A stretch of 16,135 nt of DNA from Minisyncoccota bacterium (GTDB taxonomy: Bacteria > Verrucomicrobiota > Lentisphaeria > Oligosphaerales > MVZH01), in assembly GCA_021734725.1 (NCBI GenBank), contig JAIPIM010000047.1:1-16135 (forward strand), in the 5' to 3' direction. The position numbers and the translations under genes were made by a program. Numbering within the stretch: position 1 is the stretch's first letter; every line of letters starts with the position of its first letter. A model generated the notes under the pieces. It worked only from the letters and a program-made list of their open reading frames with translations, was not told where the DNA came from and searched no databases. Positions 14,705 to 16,135 of this stretch are shown piece after piece.

Positions 14705-15760
14705 CTATATATCCGAAGCCAATGCGTCCGCCGGTATCATGCGGGCTGCGACGCGGGCCGGGTATATTCCGGCAACAACGGAAAGGATGATGCCGATGAT
14801 AATACATGCCACCCCCGCAGTCAGGAGGATGGGAAAGCTGACGCCTGTAAAGACGGCCACGATCCCGTATGAGTAACTGTACGCAATCAACGGGAAGAAG
14901 ATGCCGATAACGACTCCAAACAGCGATCCCCAGAACCCCATAAGCGAACTCTCGATCAGGAAGAGTTTAACCACAAAGCTGGAAAGGGCCCCCAGGCATT
15001 TCATGGTCGCGATTTCACGGAATCGTTCGGTCACGGACATGAGCATGGCATTGGTGATGCCGCCGACCGTGATAAGCAGCGAAATGCCGACGATCCAGTA
15101 CATGCGAAAACGGGCTTCAAGGGTCCGCTCCTTTTGCCGGTCAAGCTCTTCCGGACGCAGTTCAATGCCAAGCTCGGTAATGGCGGTGCCGGCACCGGTC
15201 AGCCTGGCCTGGGCCGCCGCATCGGGTAATTCATACGCGTAGATCCTTTGATTCCCGATTTTGTTGACCAGCGCGGTGTTGAGGAGAGAACTGGCATCCC
15301 CTAAGAGGATGATTGCATCAGCACGCTGCACGGCATTCAGTGTATTGTCGGTCTTTGTTTCCGGGGCTAATTTCACTCCCGGTGCGGCGATTGCAATGAC
15401 CTCGACGTTCCGTCGCATAAGGGCAGTAATAAAGCCTGTGCCAGTCTCCGTGCCGACGCCGGCTGCCACAAAAAGTGTTTTTCCTGAAACCCTTCCGATT
15501 TCGGCACGCAGGACGGCGATACTCCGCTCCATGCGACGTTCTTCCTCGGCTTCAGCCTGCATTGCTTCCCGGATATGGAAGGAGCTTATCACAGACATCA
15601 GGAACGCGATACCCAGAGCAACCCCGGTCAGTGTGATGATGGACCGTCCGAGACGGGTTTTCAGGCCCCTCATGCAAATGCCGAAAGCAACGCTCAACGG
15701 CAGGATGACTTGGTCACGAGTTTCCTGGCCTGCCATGATGGAGTCGCGCGTAATTTTCAT
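14705..15760 (-). CDS. FtsX/MacB-type ABC permease
   Basis: 351 residues from the ATG at 15760. A TTG at 15799 was rejected because it sits inside a terminator-like hairpin; an ATG at 15736 is also possible, and no start has a good ribosome site. Membrane segments lie near 38-60, 220-243, 263-290 and 311-333. The family signatures are clear: NAMLMSVTERFREIATMKCL (237-256), then GIYPARVAARMIPADAL (331-347). Between the first and second segments is an extracytoplasmic domain (~61-218) that reads like an alternating beta/alpha fold (KTLFVAAGVGTETGTG, VEVIAIAAPG, ADAIILLGD). This differs from the usual MacB periplasmic core as I know it. One permease is followed by two ATPases, so it may work as a homodimer with a mixed ATPase pair. 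It lies first in the ABC operon. Confidence 0.9.
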   Translation of the reverse strand: MKITRDSIMAGQETRDQVILPLSVAFGICMRGLKTRLGRSIITLTGVALGIAFLMSVISSFHIREAMQAEAEEERRMERSIAVLRAEIGRVSGKTLFVAAGVGTETGTGFITALMRRNVEVIAIAAPGVKLAPETKTDNTLNAVQRADAIILLGDASSLLNTALVNKIGNQRIYAYELPDAAAQARLTGAGTAITELGIELRPEELDRQKERTLEARFRMYWIVGISLLITVGGITNAMLMSVTERFREIATMKCLGALSSFVVKLFLIESSLMGFWGSLFGVVIGIFFPLIAYSYSYGIVAVFTGVSFPILLTAGVACIIIGIILSVVAGIYPARVAARMIPADALASDI

Positions 15761-15778
15761 AACGTTCAGATAACCCGT

Positions 15779-15786
15779 ATAATATA
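15779..15786 (-). promoter_or_regulatory. Possible -10 element of the ABC operon
   Basis: On the minus strand TATATTAT contains TATTAT, one mismatch from the TATAAT consensus, about 20 nt upstream of the permease ATG at 15760. No convincing -35 lies 17 nt further up, since that place falls in the hairpin at 15798-15819. Weak support. Confidence 0.25.
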
Positions 15787-15797
15787 GTGTTTTCTTC

Positions 15798-15819
15798 AAA
15801 AAGCCGGAATCCGGCTTTT
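15798..15819 (-). terminator. Intrinsic terminator-like hairpin upstream of the ABC operon
   Basis: Ten-base arms AAAAGCCGGA and TCCGGCTTTT flank a single central base, so the working stem is GCCGG/CCGGC with a short loop. On the minus strand it ends in five Ts, the shape of a Rho-independent terminator for a transcript coming from the right. The A-run on the other side makes it weakly bidirectional. Confidence 0.55.
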
Positions 15820-15892
15820 CAGCGGACGGTTGGCGGTATTACCATCAAAAAAAGCGGTTACAGTGCCCCATAAGAAGGGCAAAGAACAACTC

Positions 15893-15924
15893 GGAAAAAT
15901 GCGGCGGTGTCCGCGCATTTTTCC
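15893..15924. terminator. Bidirectional terminator-like hairpin
   Basis: GGAAAAATGCG pairs with CGCATTTTTCC (11 bp), and CGG/CCG continues inside after one bulged G, leaving a TGT loop. A5 before and T5 after the GC stem give a classic bidirectional intrinsic terminator. Together with the hairpin at 15798 it isolates the ABC operon from whatever lies to the right. Confidence 0.6.
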
Positions 15925-15928
15925 ATAA

Positions 15929-15999
15929 TAGGAGGCTTCCGACTTGGGCGGCATGAAATTGTTTTCGATTTCATGCCGCCCAAGTCCGACAGGCTCCTA
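15929..15999. repeat. 71-nt palindromic unit, REP/MITE-like
   Basis: The centre is a perfect 19-bp inverted repeat: GACTTGGGCGGCATGAAAT at 15941-15959 and its complement at 15968-15986, with an 8-nt loop (TGTTTTCG). The arms continue imperfectly outward to TAGGAG at 15929 and CTCCTA at 15999. No flanking direct repeat is obvious. Size, symmetry and an intergenic site fit a repeated extragenic palindrome or a miniature transposable element; it could instead be a structured RNA or a strong transcription barrier. No second copy was seen in this window. Confidence 0.6.
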
Positions 16000-16062
16000 G
16001 ACCCAGATTAAGCGGACCTCGGGCTCGCGTGTGATTTCTTTGATTTTGATGGACTTTTTCAC
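15997..16062 (-). other. Short open frame ending at the palindrome, doubtful gene remnant
   Basis: From a GTG at 16062 a frame reads VKKSIKIKEITREPEVRLIW, then V and TAG, with the TAG formed by the outer end of the 71-nt palindrome. The frame is open for 14 further codons upstream (to a TGA at 16102-16104), without a better start. It could be the 3' tail of a broken minus-strand gene whose end was set by insertion of the palindrome, or chance. There is no good ribosome site. Confidence 0.15.
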
Positions 16063-16096
16063 GGATAGAGGTTCTCTGAAGATATCAGAGGCCGGG

Positions 16097-16135
16097 ATGA
16101 ATCAACCCGAAGCGTTTTTGCCTTCCGTTGTTCCT
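16097..16135 (+). CDS. Possible start of a plus-strand gene, cut by the window edge
   Basis: An ATG preceded by AGAGG (about 6 nt away) opens a frame of 13 codons, MNQPEAFLPSVVP, that stays open to the window end. An in-frame ATG at 16049 has no ribosome site. If real, the right-edge region would be a divergent intergenic segment between this gene and the ABC operon. Too short to judge coding potential; it conflicts with the minus-strand remnant at 15997-16062. Confidence 0.2.
   Translation, partial: MNQPEAFLPSVVP

Noticed and set aside
15761..15799. TTG start at 15799 for the permease
   Set aside because: It sits inside a terminator-like hairpin and has no ribosome site; the ATG at 15760 is preferred.
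1..16135. tRNA, rRNA, CRISPR array or insertion sequence
   Set aside because: No cloverleaf-like stretch, no spaced direct repeats and no transposase were seen; the only repeat-like object is the single palindrome at 15929-15999.

Overview
The window is GC-rich bacterial DNA in which nearly every gene lies on the minus strand, so transcription runs right to left. The content points to the PVC superphylum (Kiritimatiellota, Lentisphaerota or Planctomycetota): a type I sulfatase, two FAD-dependent oxidoreductases of the PF12831 type, a PHP/DUF3604 protein, an Asp-box sialidase-fold protein, a GH32/GH43-like five-bladed propeller and a TIM-barrel glycosidase-like protein packed together. An FtsX-like permease with two tandem ATPases fits the same origin. 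This assignment rests on gene content, not on a phylogeny.

Right edge (about 15.8-16.1 kb): a segment of roughly 370 bases without a confident gene. It holds two terminator-shaped hairpins (15798-15819 and 15893-15924), a 71-nt palindrome (15929-15999) that looks like a REP/MITE unit, and two very short open stretches that run toward or start near the window end.

ABC module (13165-15760): an FtsX/MacB-type permease followed by two paralogous ATPases. The ATPases are coupled by a TGATG stop/start overlap. A divided-subunit export or lipoprotein-handling type transporter is likely; its substrate cannot be read from the sequence.

Sulfatase (11667-13055): a type I sulfatase with a formylglycine motif and no visible signal peptide.

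Catabolic operon (1-11574): after a short AT-rich region with a palindromic operator candidate comes a GntR/FCD regulator. It is followed by a 63-residue ORF, FAD oxidoreductase 1, the propeller-PHP (DUF3604) protein, the five-Asp-box protein, FAD oxidoreductase 2, an EamA transporter, the GH32-like propeller and a TIM-barrel protein that runs off the left edge. Most gaps are short; the exception is a 160-nt gap at 5448-5607 that holds a perfect inverted repeat. The inferred logic is a substrate-induced set that takes up (EamA), oxidises (two FAD enzymes) and hydrolyses or eliminates (propeller and TIM-barrel proteins) a carbohydrate or glycoside, possibly sulfated. None of the enzymes shows an export signal, so the chemistry is predicted to be cytoplasmic. 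The substrate and the reaction order are unknown.
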